Assembly: GCF_024296925.1 (NCBI RefSeq)
Contig: NZ_CP101125.1
Location: forward strand, 1,056,501-1,120,500
Direction: 5' to 3'
DNA: 64,000 bases
Source: Pseudomonas nunensis
GTDB taxonomy: Bacteria > Pseudomonadota > Gammaproteobacteria > Pseudomonadales > Pseudomonadaceae
In this document: one piece after another, positions 29,535 to 38,757 of the stretch
Layout: each line of letters starts with the position of its first letter
Numbering within the stretch: the first letter of the stretch is position 1
Made by a program: the position numbers and the translations under genes
Notes under the pieces: generated by a model
Databases searched by the model: none
Told to the model about the DNA's origin: nothing
The model's input: the letters and a program-made list of their open reading frames with translations, nothing else

Positions 29535-30305
29535 TCACTTAGGCCCGAGAATCTTCACCAACTTGTCCGGCGACGGCGCGCCTTGCTGTTGCTGCAGCTC
29601 ACCCTTGTCATCCATGTAGAAAATCGCCGGGGTCGCCTGCAACTCCAGGTCTTCCATCAACTGCATGTTCGCCGCCAGTTTCGCCTGGATCGCCGGTGGC
29701 ACGTCTTTCATCGCTTTAAGCGAGCTTTCCTTGCCGGATTTTTCGTGGTCTTCCAGGGCTTTGCTCGGGTCTTTGGCAGCGAGCAGCGCGGCGGATTTGC
29801 CGGGGCTGTCTTCGCGGATGATGCCGACCATGATGTGCCGCAACTGTACTTTGCCCGACTTGACCCATGGCCGCGCCTGTTCCCAGAACATGTTGCAGTA
29901 CGGGCAGTTCGGGTCGCTGAACAGGTACACCACGCGCGGCGCATCCTTGTTGCCGTCGCCGATCCAGTTGCTCGCTTCCATCTTGCCCCAGACTTCCTTG
30001 GACATTGGCGCGTAGACCAGTTTCTGCAACGGCGCGCTGCTGAGGTCATTGCCGTCGGCGTCGTACAGGTTGCCGAGCAGCACGTGCTTGCCGCCCGGGG
30101 TCAGGTACAGCGCGATGCCGCGGTTCTGGTATTGCGCCGCGTAACCGCGCAAACCGTCCGGTGCGTCGAACTGGCCGACGATCTTCGCGCCCTTGGCTTC
30201 GATCTTCTTGATCGCCTCGGGCAATTCTTCAGCGGCCTGCGCCGACGGCAAGTGCAGCAGGGCTGCACCCAGGGTCAGCGTCAGCAGGTGGCGGAGGCGG
30301 GGCAT
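29535..30305 (-). CDS. dsbG: Periplasmic thiol:disulfide isomerase/chaperone DsbG
   Basis: A 256-residue DsbC/DsbG-family protein with a signal peptide (LTLTLGAALLHLPSAQA), an N-terminal dimerisation part and a thioredoxin domain with active site CPYC in FSDPNCPYCNMFW (near 140) plus the cis-Pro segment LQATPAIFY. DsbG reduces and protects sulfenylated or misoxidised cysteines in the periplasm and is itself reduced by DsbD. It is third in the leftward dsbD-tlpA-dsbG operon, overlapping the upstream gene by 25 bases. The same trio beside a two-component system occurs in P. aeruginosa. Confidence 0.93.
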   Translation of the reverse strand: MPRLRHLLTLTLGAALLHLPSAQAAEELPEAIKKIEAKGAKIVGQFDAPDGLRGYAAQYQNRGIALYLTPGGKHVLLGNLYDADGNDLSSAPLQKLVYAPMSKEVWGKMEASNWIGDGNKDAPRVVYLFSDPNCPYCNMFWEQARPWVKSGKVQLRHIMVGIIREDSPGKSAALLAAKDPSKALEDHEKSGKESSLKAMKDVPPAIQAKLAANMQLMEDLELQATPAIFYMDDKGELQQQQGAPSPDKLVKILGPK

Positions 30306-31147
30306 GGCAATTTCCTTGCAGAGGTGGCCGGTGCGGCAGGAGTGGGGGTGTCGAAGTTTTCCAGGGCACGGGCCAGGCTGGCTTCGGACAATTCGCCCAG
30401 ATGGCTACCCAGCAGGCGACCGTCGTGGCTATAGAACAGCGTAGTCGGCAAGGCCATGGAGCCGACGGCCTGACCCAAACGGCCGCTGCCATCGAACAGC
30501 ACGTTGGACAGGCTCAGCCCCTGGGTTTCCAGGAAGGTGCTGACGCTTTGCATGCTTTCGGCCTGGTTGACGAACAGGAAGGTCAGGTCCGGGCGATGTT
30601 GCTGGGCGTTTTCCAGTACCGGCATTTCCCGGCGACACGGTGGGCACCAGGTCGCCCAAAGATTGATCACCAGCGGGCCGCCCTGATAGTCCGCCAGTTG
30701 CACGGTTTCGCCAGCGGCATTGCGCAAGGTGATTTCCGGCAGGCGCGTGCCTTGTTCGTAAAGGCTCAGGGAGAACGTCGCCAGCAACCAGAACAGCACG
30801 CCGCTGCCGACGCCGAAACCCAGAGGCCGGCGCAGACCCGGCCGGCGCCAGCCGCGAAACAACGCCGCCAGCACCAGCACGATCACCCCCGGCCAGGCGA
30901 GAAAACCGCCATCGCGCAGGTCGATGATTTGCCACGGATCGTTGCGGTAGTGCGCCCAGTAGGCGATCACGAAACTGATCCGCGCCGCCAGCATGCCTAG
31001 CAGAAACAGGCTGAACAGCACCGACTCGGGGTTCTCGCCGCCACGCTTGGCCACCCGCCAACCAACAAAAGTGGCCAGCGCCAGGGCACTGATCAGCAGC
31101 AGGTGATTAAGCGCGATGGCAAAGGTGCCGAGGGTAAAGGTCAGCAT
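30281..31147 (-). CDS. Membrane-anchored TlpA/DsbE-like thioredoxin
   Basis: A 288-residue protein. The N-terminal half carries about four hydrophobic segments (LNHLLLISALALATFVGW, VLFSLFLLGMLAARISFVI, AWPGVIVLVLAALF, VGSGVLFWLLATFSLSL); the periplasmic half is a TlpA domain with active site WCPPC in LWATWCPPCRREMPVL (near 168) and cis-Pro MALPTTLFY. It likely relays reducing power between DsbD and periplasmic clients such as DsbG. It overlaps dsbD as TAATG and dsbG by 25 bases, so the three are translationally linked. The prolipoprotein-transferase-like membrane part is unusual for TlpA proteins. Confidence 0.85.
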   Translation of the reverse strand: MLTFTLGTFAIALNHLLLISALALATFVGWRVAKRGGENPESVLFSLFLLGMLAARISFVIAYWAHYRNDPWQIIDLRDGGFLAWPGVIVLVLAALFRGWRRPGLRRPLGFGVGSGVLFWLLATFSLSLYEQGTRLPEITLRNAAGETVQLADYQGGPLVINLWATWCPPCRREMPVLENAQQHRPDLTFLFVNQAESMQSVSTFLETQGLSLSNVLFDGSGRLGQAVGSMALPTTLFYSHDGRLLGSHLGELSEASLARALENFDTPTPAAPATSARKLPCPASATC

Positions 31148-32886
31148 TAACGGGCATCTCGGGTGGTGGTCCAGCGTTGCAGGAAAGTCTCGGCATCCAC
31201 CTCACCGGTGATGCGCTGGCTGCGGCGTTCGCTGCCATCGGCACCGATCCACAACAGACTGGGCGGCCCCGGCACTTTGTAACGGCCGAGCAGCTCGCGA
31301 CTGGCGGCATTGTCGGTGGTCACGTCCAGCCGTAGCAAGCGTACGTCTTTCAGGGCGTCGAGGACCTGCGGTTTGGCGAAGACCTGTTTTTCCATGACCT
31401 TGCACGACACGCACCAGTCGGCGTAGTAATCCAGCAGCACCCATTGGCCCTGAGCCTGGGCATCGTCGAGTTCCCGTTGCAGGGCGACGGGGTCCTTGAG
31501 CGTGGTGAAGGCCTCGTGACCGACCGGATTTGCGGCATTGTTTGTATTGGATGCGGTGTACACCTGCAACGGCTTGAACAGGTCATCGCTGCCCCCGGCC
31601 GCACCGACCATCAGCAGGCTGCCCCAGATCCCGAGCAACAACGCGCTGGCGCCGAACAACTGGGCGACGCGGCCGAAACCTTCGGATTGCTTCCAGGCGC
31701 TGTAGGCGGCGATCAGCAGCAGGGCGCCGCACAGGCCGATCCACAAGGATTGATCCAGCACTGGGCGCAGCATCAGCAACGCCGTAGCCAGGAACAGGAA
31801 ACCGAACACGCCTTTGAGCAGGTTCATCCACGCGCCGGGCTTGGGCAGGAAGCGGTTGCCGACGGTCACCAACAGCAACAGCGGCACACCGATGCCGATG
31901 CCCATGGCGAACAGAATCAGCCCGCCATGCAGCGCGTTACCACTCTGTGCGATGTAGAGCAGGGCGCCGGCCAGTGGCGCGGTCATGCATGGGCCGACCA
32001 ACAAACCGGACAAGGCCCCGAGCACGCCAGCGCCGATCAGACTGCCGCCGCGTTGATTGCGCGAGACGTTTTCCAGTCGATCCCGCAGCGCCACTGGCAA
32101 TTGCAGCTCGAAGAAGCCAAACATCGGCAGCGCCAGCAGCACGAAGATCGCCGCGAAACTGCCCAGCAACCACGGATTTTGCAGCAGCGCCTGGAGGTTC
32201 GCCCCCAGCAGCGATGCGAGCACACCCATCGCCGCATACACCAGCGCCATACAGATCACATAGCTGCTGGCCAGGGCAAAACCACGTTTGGGCGTGGCGC
32301 CGCTGCCGACGATCAAACCGGCGAGGATCGGCAGCATCGGCAAGGTGCAAGGCGTAAAGGCCAGCAGCAGGCCGAGCCCGAAGAACACCAGCAAACTCCA
32401 ACCCAGCGCCCGCTGTTGCAGGTTGCTGGCCAGGGCCTGGTCCGGTGCTTCATTGATAGTTGTGTTCGTCGCGCTGCTGTTGCCCAGGTCGACGATTTTG
32501 GTCTGTGGCGGATAACACAATCCAGCATCCGCACAGCCCTGGAAACCAACTTTGATCTGACCCGTGGCACCGGCCGGGATCTTCAATTCCAGGCCTTGGC
32601 GATAGACCTGCTGTTCACCGAAGAACTCATCGCTGTGGGACTCGCCCGCCGGCAGCACCGGCTGCTGATCCGGGGCAAGGCCGTCGAATTTCAGGCGTTT
32701 CTGATACAGGTAATAACCGTCGGCGATCTGCCAGAACAGCTGGGTTTCACCGGAGTCCAGACGTTCTGACGTGAAAACGAATGCCTGCTCGACGGGGAGG
32801 AAATCCGGTTTGGTCTCGAACGGATTGGTCCCTGCCTGGGCCAGACCCGAGATCAAGAGAGCAAAGAGGAAAAACAGTCGACGCAT
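31147..32886 (-). CDS. dsbD: Thiol:disulfide interchange protein DsbD (DipZ)
   Basis: A 579-residue electron-transfer protein. Signal peptide LFFLFALLISGLAQA; periplasmic alpha domain with cysteine pair CADAGLC (near 106-112); eight-helix beta domain with the redox cysteines in FTPCTLPMLP and VGPCMTAPL; C-terminal thioredoxin gamma domain with CVSC in DWCVSCKVME (near 491). All six redox cysteines are present. It moves electrons from cytoplasmic thioredoxin to the periplasm. The start at 32886 is preferred since the signal peptide begins MRRLFFLF. It is the first gene of the operon and divergent from dsbR. Confidence 0.93.
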   Translation of the reverse strand: MRRLFFLFALLISGLAQAGTNPFETKPDFLPVEQAFVFTSERLDSGETQLFWQIADGYYLYQKRLKFDGLAPDQQPVLPAGESHSDEFFGEQQVYRQGLELKIPAGATGQIKVGFQGCADAGLCYPPQTKIVDLGNSSATNTTINEAPDQALASNLQQRALGWSLLVFFGLGLLLAFTPCTLPMLPILAGLIVGSGATPKRGFALASSYVICMALVYAAMGVLASLLGANLQALLQNPWLLGSFAAIFVLLALPMFGFFELQLPVALRDRLENVSRNQRGGSLIGAGVLGALSGLLVGPCMTAPLAGALLYIAQSGNALHGGLILFAMGIGIGVPLLLLVTVGNRFLPKPGAWMNLLKGVFGFLFLATALLMLRPVLDQSLWIGLCGALLLIAAYSAWKQSEGFGRVAQLFGASALLLGIWGSLLMVGAAGGSDDLFKPLQVYTASNTNNAANPVGHEAFTTLKDPVALQRELDDAQAQGQWVLLDYYADWCVSCKVMEKQVFAKPQVLDALKDVRLLRLDVTTDNAASRELLGRYKVPGPPSLLWIGADGSERRSQRITGEVDAETFLQRWTTTRDAR

Positions 32887-32933
32887 GGGTAAGCCTTGTC
32901 CCGGTGCAAGTGAGTTGCACAATGGTGGGCGGC

Positions 32934-32953
32934 GATTAACCGATGATTAACCG
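32934..32953. promoter_or_regulatory. Candidate DsbR binding site (11-bp-phased direct repeat)
   Basis: GATTAACCG occurs twice, at 32934-32942 and 32945-32953, one helical turn apart, as expected for an OmpR-family dimer. The core also fits TTA-N8-TTAA, which I recall as the P. aeruginosa DsbR consensus but cannot check here. It sits 48 bases upstream of dsbD in the divergent promoter region; a CATAAT -10-like hexamer for dsbR follows at 32982-32987. Confidence 0.65.
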
Positions 32954-33039
32954 CCATGGCCTTGTGGCGCCGGTGATCGGGGCATAATGTCCGCTTAATC
33001 GGCCAACGGCCTAATCAGCTTTTTTCTACGGGGCTTTCC

Positions 33040-33720
33040 ATGCACGTACTGGTTTGCGAAGACGACGAGTTGATCGCCAGCGGCATCGTCGCCGGCCTCA
33101 CCGCCCAAGGCCTGACCGTGGAGCATGTGGCCACGGCTTCCGCTGCGCGGGCGATGCTCAAGGTCGCCGAGTTCGACGTCATGGTGCTCGACCTCGGCTT
33201 GCCGGACGAGGACGGACTCAAGCTGTTGCAGCAGTTGCGGCATAACGGTCTGGAGACGCCAGTGCTGATCCTCACTGCGCGGGATTCGGTCACCGATCGG
33301 GTCGATGGCCTGCAGGCCGGTGCCGACGATTACCTGCTCAAACCTTTCGACCTGCGAGAACTCGCCGCGCGCCTGCACACGTTGCTGCGCCGGGTGGCGG
33401 GGCGTAGCGTCAACCTGATCGAGCACGGCGCCCTGACGTACGACCCGAGCAGCCGCGAAACCATGCTCGCCGGCCAACCGGTGGACCTGTCGCGTCGCGA
33501 GCAATCGCTGTTGCAGGCCTTGTTGCACAACCGTGGTCGGGTGTTGTCCACCGAGCAATTGAAGGACAGCGTCTACGGTTTCAACGATGAACTGGAAAGC
33601 AACGCGCTCAACGTTCATATCCATCACCTGCGGCGTAAACTCGGCAATGGCATCGTCGAAACGGTGCGTGGCCTGGGCTATCGCCTCGGGCCGGCGGACG
33701 GTGGAGATCAATCGAAGTGA
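33040..33720 (+). CDS. dsbR: OmpR-family response regulator (DsbR-like)
   Basis: A 226-residue regulator. The receiver domain has the acidic pocket CEDDE, phospho-acceptor Asp in VMVLDLGLPDEDG (near 51), TAR at LILTAR and Lys in LLKPFD; the C-terminal winged helix includes NVHIHHLRRKLGNGIVETVRGLGY. Divergent from dsbD-tlpA-dsbG and overlapping the sensor gene, it corresponds by synteny to the P. aeruginosa copper-responsive DsbRS system. QseB/PmrA-type regulators look alike, so the name depends on context. Confidence 0.85.
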   Translation: MHVLVCEDDELIASGIVAGLTAQGLTVEHVATASAARAMLKVAEFDVMVLDLGLPDEDGLKLLQQLRHNGLETPVLILTARDSVTDRVDGLQAGADDYLLKPFDLRELAARLHTLLRRVAGRSVNLIEHGALTYDPSSRETMLAGQPVDLSRREQSLLQALLHNRGRVLSTEQLKDSVYGFNDELESNALNVHIHHLRRKLGNGIVETVRGLGYRLGPADGGDQSK

Positions 33721-35042
33721 TGAGCCTGCGTTTGCGCCTGAGCCTGACCCTCGGCGCCGCGTTTGCGCTGATCTGGGCCCTGGCGGCAGCCTGGATGCTC
33801 AGCGACCTGCGTAACCAGATGATGTTTTCCCTCGACCAGCGCCTGGTCGCCTCGGCGCGCATGGTCGCCGGCCTGATGGAGCAATTGCCGGCGCTGCCGA
33901 CCAAGGGCGAGGGCACGCATTTCAGCGCCGAGCAATTGAACGTCCCCGGCGGCATGGCTTGCCAGGTCAGTTCATTGCGTGGAGAAATCCTCGCGCGCAG
34001 TCACACCGACCCGCAACAAACCCTAGAAGCCGAGAAAATGGGCTTCCATGACCAGATGATCGATGGCGCGCCGTGGCGCAGTTTTACCCTGGCGCGCGGC
34101 GATCTGCGGATCACCACGGCGGACCGGCAGATCGAGCGCGAAGCCCTGAACATGTCGATCCTGCTGGCCGCTTCGGTGCCGGTGGGTGTGGCGTTGCTCG
34201 GGTGTCTGTGCCTGCTCTGGCTGGGGATCGGCCAGGGCCTGGCGCCGCTCAATCGCATGCGCGATGCCTTGATGCGCCGCAGTGCAGATTCTCTCGAACC
34301 GTTGCAGATCCAGCCGCTGCCCAGCGAGTTGCAACCGTTGCTCGACACGCAGAATCAGCTGTTCCAGCGCATCGGCCGGACCATCGAGCGCGAACGCCGC
34401 CTGACCGGCGACGCCGCACACGAGTTGCGCAGCCCGCTGACCGCGATCAAGACCCACCTGCAAGTGGCGCGCATGACCGATGGCGCGGCGCGGGATCAAT
34501 CCCTGGCCCGGGCCGAAGAGGGCGCTGATCGCTTGCATCGCACCCTTGAACAGTTGTTATTGCTGGCACGGGTCGAGGGCAGTTTGTCGTTCGATGACGG
34601 CGTGCAATGCAGCGCCGAGCAAGTGGCAAAACTGGCGATTCAGGACGCCGCCAGTGGTGATCGCCAGCGCATCAAGTTTCAACCGCCGACCAAGTGTTCG
34701 GCTGCTCCGGTGCAAATGCCTGCGGTGCTGTCGATTGCCGCGCTGCGCAACCTGCTGGATAACGCTCTGCGCCATACCCCCAGCGACGGGGCCGTGGAGT
34801 TGAGCCTGGAAACCACCGGCAACCGCGTGCGCTTCGTGGTCCGCGACCATGGTCCGGGGATTGCCGCAGATGACCTGCAACACCTGACCCAACGTTTCTG
34901 GCGCAACGGCCAGAGCACCGGTTGCGGCTTGGGGCTGGCGATTGTCCAGGCGATTGTTCAGCGTTGTGCGTGCACGTTGCACTTCGACAGCCGCCCGGAC
35001 GGGTTGCGGGTCGAACTGACCATGCCCCTGCAAACGGTCTGA
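33720..35042 (+). CDS. dsbS: Sensor histidine kinase (DsbS-like)
   Basis: A 440-residue membrane sensor kinase. Two transmembrane segments (near 12-28 and 143-165) enclose a periplasmic domain of about 110 residues; then HAMP, the H-box GDAAHELRSPLTAIKTH (phosphorylated His), N-box LRNLLDNALRHTP, G1 DHGPGIAADD and GCGLGLAIVQA. The periplasmic domain has a cysteine in GGMACQVSS, residue 81 (82 if the GTG at 33717 is the start); in P. aeruginosa DsbS a cysteine at this position has been reported as needed for copper sensing. The ATG overlaps the dsbR stop. Confidence 0.85.
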   Translation: MSLRLRLSLTLGAAFALIWALAAAWMLSDLRNQMMFSLDQRLVASARMVAGLMEQLPALPTKGEGTHFSAEQLNVPGGMACQVSSLRGEILARSHTDPQQTLEAEKMGFHDQMIDGAPWRSFTLARGDLRITTADRQIEREALNMSILLAASVPVGVALLGCLCLLWLGIGQGLAPLNRMRDALMRRSADSLEPLQIQPLPSELQPLLDTQNQLFQRIGRTIERERRLTGDAAHELRSPLTAIKTHLQVARMTDGAARDQSLARAEEGADRLHRTLEQLLLLARVEGSLSFDDGVQCSAEQVAKLAIQDAASGDRQRIKFQPPTKCSAAPVQMPAVLSIAALRNLLDNALRHTPSDGAVELSLETTGNRVRFVVRDHGPGIAADDLQHLTQRFWRNGQSTGCGLGLAIVQAIVQRCACTLHFDSRPDGLRVELTMPLQTV

Positions 35043-35059
35043 CAAACACCACAAAACCC

Positions 35060-35150
35060 CTGTGGGAGCGGGCTTGCTCGCGAAGAGGGCGTGTCAGTCG
35101 ACATCAATGTTGACTGACCCACCGCTTTCGCGAGCAAGCCCGCTCCCACA
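35060..35150. repeat. Long BIME with inner stem after dsbS
   Basis: Outer REP arms tgtgggagcgggcttgctcg and complement enclose an inner inverted repeat, gtcagtc ... gactgac. The same composite form recurs at 40374, 44310 and 46585. Confidence 0.9.
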
Positions 35151-35259
35151 AGGGGATCTGTGTTGCACATCAAATGTAACCTCTCTCCATTGGCATTCCG
35201 GCCCAAACCGGCGCTATCTTCCCGGCAGCTTTGACTCAATGGATTGAGGTATCAGCGCC

Positions 35260-35745
35260 ATGGATGCACCCCTGCTCATCTGCAAGGCAACCCCTGCCGA
35301 CGTCGGCATTATCAGCCGGATCGTCGAACGTTCGATCCGGGTTGGTTGCGCCCTCGACCACCGCAACGACGCGAAAATCGTTGCCGCCTGGACCCACAAC
35401 AAGACCGCCGACCACATTCACGCCTGGCTGACCGACCAACGGCTTTACCTGAATATCGCGTTGCTCCACGACAAGCCGATCGGCGTCGCCATGGCCGCGA
35501 GCAGTGGCAAGATCGCCTTCTGCTACGTGCAACCGGAATGGTTTCGCCGTGGCGCCGGGCAGGCCTTGATCCGTGACCTGGAAGCCTGGTTGCGTGCCCG
35601 GGACTTGCCCCAGGCCCGACTCAACAGCACCCGCACCAGCGAAGCCTTTTATCGGCATCTGGGTTATCGCGCCTGCGCGGAAACCTTCAGCGTGGCGGGG
35701 CTGTATGCCATTCCGATGCACAAGATGCTGGCGCCACCTTCATAG
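35260..35745 (+). CDS. GNAT-family N-acetyltransferase
   Basis: A 161-residue single-domain GNAT protein. The acetyl-CoA-binding region is VQPEWFRRGAGQALIRDLE (motif A, R-x-x-G-x-G/A near 100) followed by LNSTRTSEAFYRHLGYRAC. The substrate is unknown. It lies just upstream of pvdH, but the PvdS promoter at 35763 is downstream of this gene, so it is probably not part of the pyoverdine regulon. Start: GAGG before 35260. Confidence 0.8.
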   Translation: MDAPLLICKATPADVGIISRIVERSIRVGCALDHRNDAKIVAAWTHNKTADHIHAWLTDQRLYLNIALLHDKPIGVAMAASSGKIAFCYVQPEWFRRGAGQALIRDLEAWLRARDLPQARLNSTRTSEAFYRHLGYRACAETFSVAGLYAIPMHKMLAPPS

Positions 35746-35762
35746 AAAGCTGAGCGCGGGTC

Positions 35763-35786
35763 TAAATCCTCACGCCCCTGATGCGT
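35763..35786 (+). promoter_or_regulatory. PvdS-type promoter of pvdH
   Basis: TAAAT at 35763-35767, 16 bases, CGT at 35784-35786: an exact TAAAT-N16-CGT match. It starts 17 bases after the GNAT gene stop and 126 bases before the pvdH ATG. Confidence 0.88.
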
Positions 35787-35888
35787 TTCCAGAACAGGAA
35801 AACCTGCAAGTGCGCCCCGTGACCGGAACGCGCACCTGCCCGGTGTGCAGTTTTGGTCACTATCAACAGCGTATTGAGGGGTCGAGAG

Positions 35889-37301
35889 ATGTCAGTCGCT
35901 ACCAGCCTTATCGAAGATCAGCCGGCCCGGGTTGCCCCGACGCCTGCCGAGACGCTTTACCAGTTCAACGAATCGCCGTTGCTGGCCCGTCAGAGCCAGC
36001 AGGAATCGAATGCCCGCAGCTACCCGCGGCGCATTCCCTTGGCGCTCAAGCGCGCCAAGGGCATTTATGTCGAAGACGTCGAGGGCCGCCGTTTCATCGA
36101 TTGCCTGGCCGGTGCCGGGACCCTGGCCCTGGGGCACAACCATGCGGTGGTGATCGAAGCGATCCAGCAAGTGCTGACCGATGAACTGCCGCTGCACACC
36201 CTCGACCTGACGACGCCGGTCAAGGATCAGTTCGTCCAGGACTTGTTCGGTCTGCTGCCGCCGGCATTGGCGGCGGAAGCCAAGATTCAATTCTGCGGCC
36301 CCACCGGCACCGACGCCGTGGAAGCCGCGCTTAAATTGGTGCGTACCGCCACCGGGCGCAGCACTGTGCTGTCGTTCCAGGGCGGTTATCACGGCATGAG
36401 CCAGGGCGCGTTGAGCCTGATGGGCAGCCTGGGGCCGAAAAAGCCCTTGGGCGCACTGCTCAGCAGCGGCGTGCAGTTCATGCCTTATCCCTACGATTAC
36501 CGCTGCCCGTTCGGCCTCGGTGGCGCGCAAGGCGTGCAGGTCAACCTCAACTACCTGGAAAACCTGCTCAATGACCCGGAGGCCGGCGTGCAATTGCCGG
36601 CGGCGGTAATCGTCGAAGTGGTGCAGGGCGAGGGCGGGGTGATTCCGGCGGACCTCGACTGGCTACGCGGCTTGCGGCGCATCACCGAGCAGGCCGGCGT
36701 GGCGCTGATCGTCGATGAAATCCAGAGCGGTTTTGCCCGCACCGGCAAGATGTTTGCCTTCGAACACGCCGGGATCATTCCGGACGTGGTGGTGCTGTCC
36801 AAGGCTATCGGTGGCAGTCTGCCGCTGGCGGTGGTGGTTTATCGCGACTGGCTCGACACCTGGCTGCCGGGCGCCCACGCCGGGACCTTCCGTGGTAATC
36901 AGATGGCCATGGCCGCCGGCTCGGCGGTGATGCGTTACCTGAAAGACAACAATGTCTGCGAACACGCCGCTGCCATGGGCGAACGCCTGAGCGAACATCT
37001 GCGCATCCTGCAGCGGGACTTCCCGCAACTGGGGGACATTCGTGGTCGTGGCCTGATGCTTGGCGTCGAACTGGTCGATCCGACGGGCACGCCGGACGTG
37101 CAAGGTCATCCCCCGGCATTCGGTCGCCTGGCGCCGCTGGTGCAACGCGAATGCCTCAAGCGCGGCTTGATCCTCGAACTGGGCGGTCGACATGGCGCGG
37201 TGGTGCGCTTCCTGCCGCCGCTGGTGATCACCGCCGCTGAAATCGACCGGGTCGCGGAGATTTTCGGCCGTGCGTTGGCGGCAGCTATCGCCAGCCTCTA
37301 A
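35889..37301 (+). CDS. pvdH: L-2,4-diaminobutyrate:2-oxoglutarate aminotransferase PvdH
   Basis: A 470-residue class III aminotransferase. PLP-binding features: [14 protein letters not shown], the aromatic [12 protein letters not shown], the Asp in [15 protein letters not shown] and the Schiff-base Lys in [16 protein letters not shown] (near 315), then [13 protein letters not shown]. It makes L-2,4-diaminobutyrate from aspartate semialdehyde and glutamate, supplying the Dab residue loaded by the last PvdL module. It is followed by mbtH in the same unit. The start at MSVATSL is chosen over an earlier in-frame codon since a GAG-rich site precedes it and family length fits. Confidence 0.94.
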   Translation: MSVATSLIEDQPARVAPTPAETLYQFNESPLLARQSQQESNARSYPRRIPLALKRAKGIYVEDVEGRRFIDCLAGAGTLALGHNHAVVIEAIQQVLTDELPLHTLDLTTPVKDQFVQDLFGLLPPALAAEAKIQFCGPTGTDAVEAALKLVRTATGRSTVLSFQGGYHGMSQGALSLMGSLGPKKPLGALLSSGVQFMPYPYDYRCPFGLGGAQGVQVNLNYLENLLNDPEAGVQLPAAVIVEVVQGEGGVIPADLDWLRGLRRITEQAGVALIVDEIQSGFARTGKMFAFEHAGIIPDVVVLSKAIGGSLPLAVVVYRDWLDTWLPGAHAGTFRGNQMAMAAGSAVMRYLKDNNVCEHAAAMGERLSEHLRILQRDFPQLGDIRGRGLMLGVELVDPTGTPDVQGHPPAFGRLAPLVQRECLKRGLILELGGRHGAVVRFLPPLVITAAEIDRVAEIFGRALAAAIASL

Positions 37302-37383
37302 ATTTTCCGGCGCCTCGAACGTTCCTTCTACATACCGGCTGCACGCGCCGTGCAGCCCACCCCTACAACGATGGAGAGATAGC

Positions 37384-37611
37384 ATGACGTCAGTATTCGA
37401 CCGCGAGGACATCCTCTTTCAGGTCGTGGTCAACCACGAAGAGCAATACTCGATCTGGCCTGACTACAAAGCCGTGCCACAAGGCTGGCGCACCGTGGGC
37501 AAGAGCGGCCTGAAGAAAGAATGCCTGGCCTATATCGAAGAAACCTGGACCGACATGCGTCCGCTGAGCTTGCGTCAGAAGATGGAAGAGCAGGCGGCAG
37601 TGGCTCACTGA
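37384..37611 (+). CDS. MbtH-like NRPS activator protein
   Basis: A 75-residue MbtH-family protein with the signature [23 protein letters not shown] and the C-terminal [10 protein letters not shown]. These small proteins bind and activate adenylation domains; this one should assist PvdL and the other pyoverdine synthetases. It lies 82 bases after pvdH in the same orientation and ends at a clear terminator, matching the P. aeruginosa pvdH-PA2412 pair. Confidence 0.94.
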   Translation: MTSVFDREDILFQVVVNHEEQYSIWPDYKAVPQGWRTVGKSGLKKECLAYIEETWTDMRPLSLRQKMEEQAAVAH

Positions 37612-37624
37612 AGTCATCGCCCAT

Positions 37625-37664
37625 AAAAAAACCGCTGAACCGATAACGGTCAGCGGTTTTTTTT
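37625..37664 (+). terminator. Rho-independent terminator after mbtH
   Basis: CCGCTGA pairs with TCAGCGG around an inner ACCG/CGGT stem, preceded by seven As and followed by nine Ts. It can work in both directions for the convergent pvdH-mbtH and fpv units. Confidence 0.9.
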
Positions 37665-37694
37665 TGCCTGGGATTTGTGTTGTCTGTCAGGCCG

Positions 37695-37760
37695 TCTTCG
37701 CGAGCAAGCCCGCTCCCACAGGGGAACGCATTCCAATGTGGGAGCGGGCTTGCTCGCGAA
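37695..37760. repeat. REP/BIME pair between mbtH and fpvF
   Basis: Two inverted REP arms (tcgcgagcaagcccgctccc and complement) about 18 bases apart, between convergent transcription units. Confidence 0.9.
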
Positions 37761-37785
37761 GAACGATAACGCGGACTAACTGACG

Positions 37786-38757
37786 TTATGCCCCACTCAA
37801 CCCCTTGATCAGCAAATCCACATTCCCCTCCAGCTCGGCCACCGGGTCCGCACCGTCGGTGTTCAACACCACCAAGCGGCTGCCGGCCTCGCTGATCACT
37901 GCTTTCAACGCCTCGGACGGCTGGCGATGGTGCAACACCACCGCCACGTCATTGTCCTTGAGCGTCGCGCCCAATTGCTTGAGCGCTTCAGGTGTCCACT
38001 CGGCATCCGGCCGAGAATCGAGGCCGACCAGTTCCAGGTTGAGCCCGCCGACCAGGTAGCCGAAGTGATCACTCAGGCTCAGCACCGTCAGGTTATCAAC
38101 GCTGGCCAGCCGCGCTTCGCTGTCGGCGCTGAGCTTGAGCAAACGCTGCTTGAGCGCCGCCAGGTTGGCTTCGATTTTCGGCTTGGCTTCGGGGGCCAGG
38201 CGCACCAGGTCGGCGGCCATCACGTCGGCCATGCGCCCCATGTTGTTGCTGGAAAACCATGGCTGACTGTTCAAACCATCGACCTTGTTGCCCGGCTGCA
38301 CAGCGATGCCGGCCAGGGCGCCGTCCACCGGGCGGGCGGCGTCGATTTCGATGATGCGGATATTGCTGCGACGCGCGTTCGGGTACAGCGGATCGTCCGG
38401 CCACAACGAGCGGATGCCAATTACCGCATCAGCGTCGGTCGCCAGTTTGCTCAGTTCCGCCGCGCCACGCCCGGTGAAGTAAGCGGTCTGTCGCGTACCG
38501 GGCAGGTTGGCCGGTGCCGCGCGCTCGATGGCGACATCGGTGCCTTCCAGCAACACGCTGCCCAGTCCATAGGTCACCGGCAGTGACGCCAGTACCAGCA
38601 TTTTATGCGCTGACGACGAGGCGAACAGGGCGGTATTACCGACCCCGTGATTGGCCACCAGGCGCATCGGTTCGAAGTTGTCGCCGGCCAGCGCATTGAA
38701 AGAAGCTGTCCCGCACAGGGCCACGGCCAGGCTCAATTGACGCAAAGTAAAAGACAT
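37786..38757 (-). CDS. fpvF: Periplasmic metal/ferripyoverdine-binding protein FpvF
   Basis: A 323-residue cluster A-I (ZnuA-like) periplasmic binding protein with signal peptide LSLAVALCGTASFNALAG. It has the family fold (LSDHFGYLVGGLNLE, VLHHRQPSEALKAVI, DPVAELEGNVDLLIKGL) but no His-rich loop, consistent with a role other than zinc import. In P. aeruginosa FpvF pairs with FpvC to bind ferripyoverdine and receive iron. It is the last gene of the eight-gene leftward fpv operon, directly abutting fpvE. Confidence 0.9.
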   Translation of the reverse strand: MSFTLRQLSLAVALCGTASFNALAGDNFEPMRLVANHGVGNTALFASSSAHKMLVLASLPVTYGLGSVLLEGTDVAIERAAPANLPGTRQTAYFTGRGAAELSKLATDADAVIGIRSLWPDDPLYPNARRSNIRIIEIDAARPVDGALAGIAVQPGNKVDGLNSQPWFSSNNMGRMADVMAADLVRLAPEAKPKIEANLAALKQRLLKLSADSEARLASVDNLTVLSLSDHFGYLVGGLNLELVGLDSRPDAEWTPEALKQLGATLKDNDVAVVLHHRQPSEALKAVISEAGSRLVVLNTDGADPVAELEGNVDLLIKGLSGA

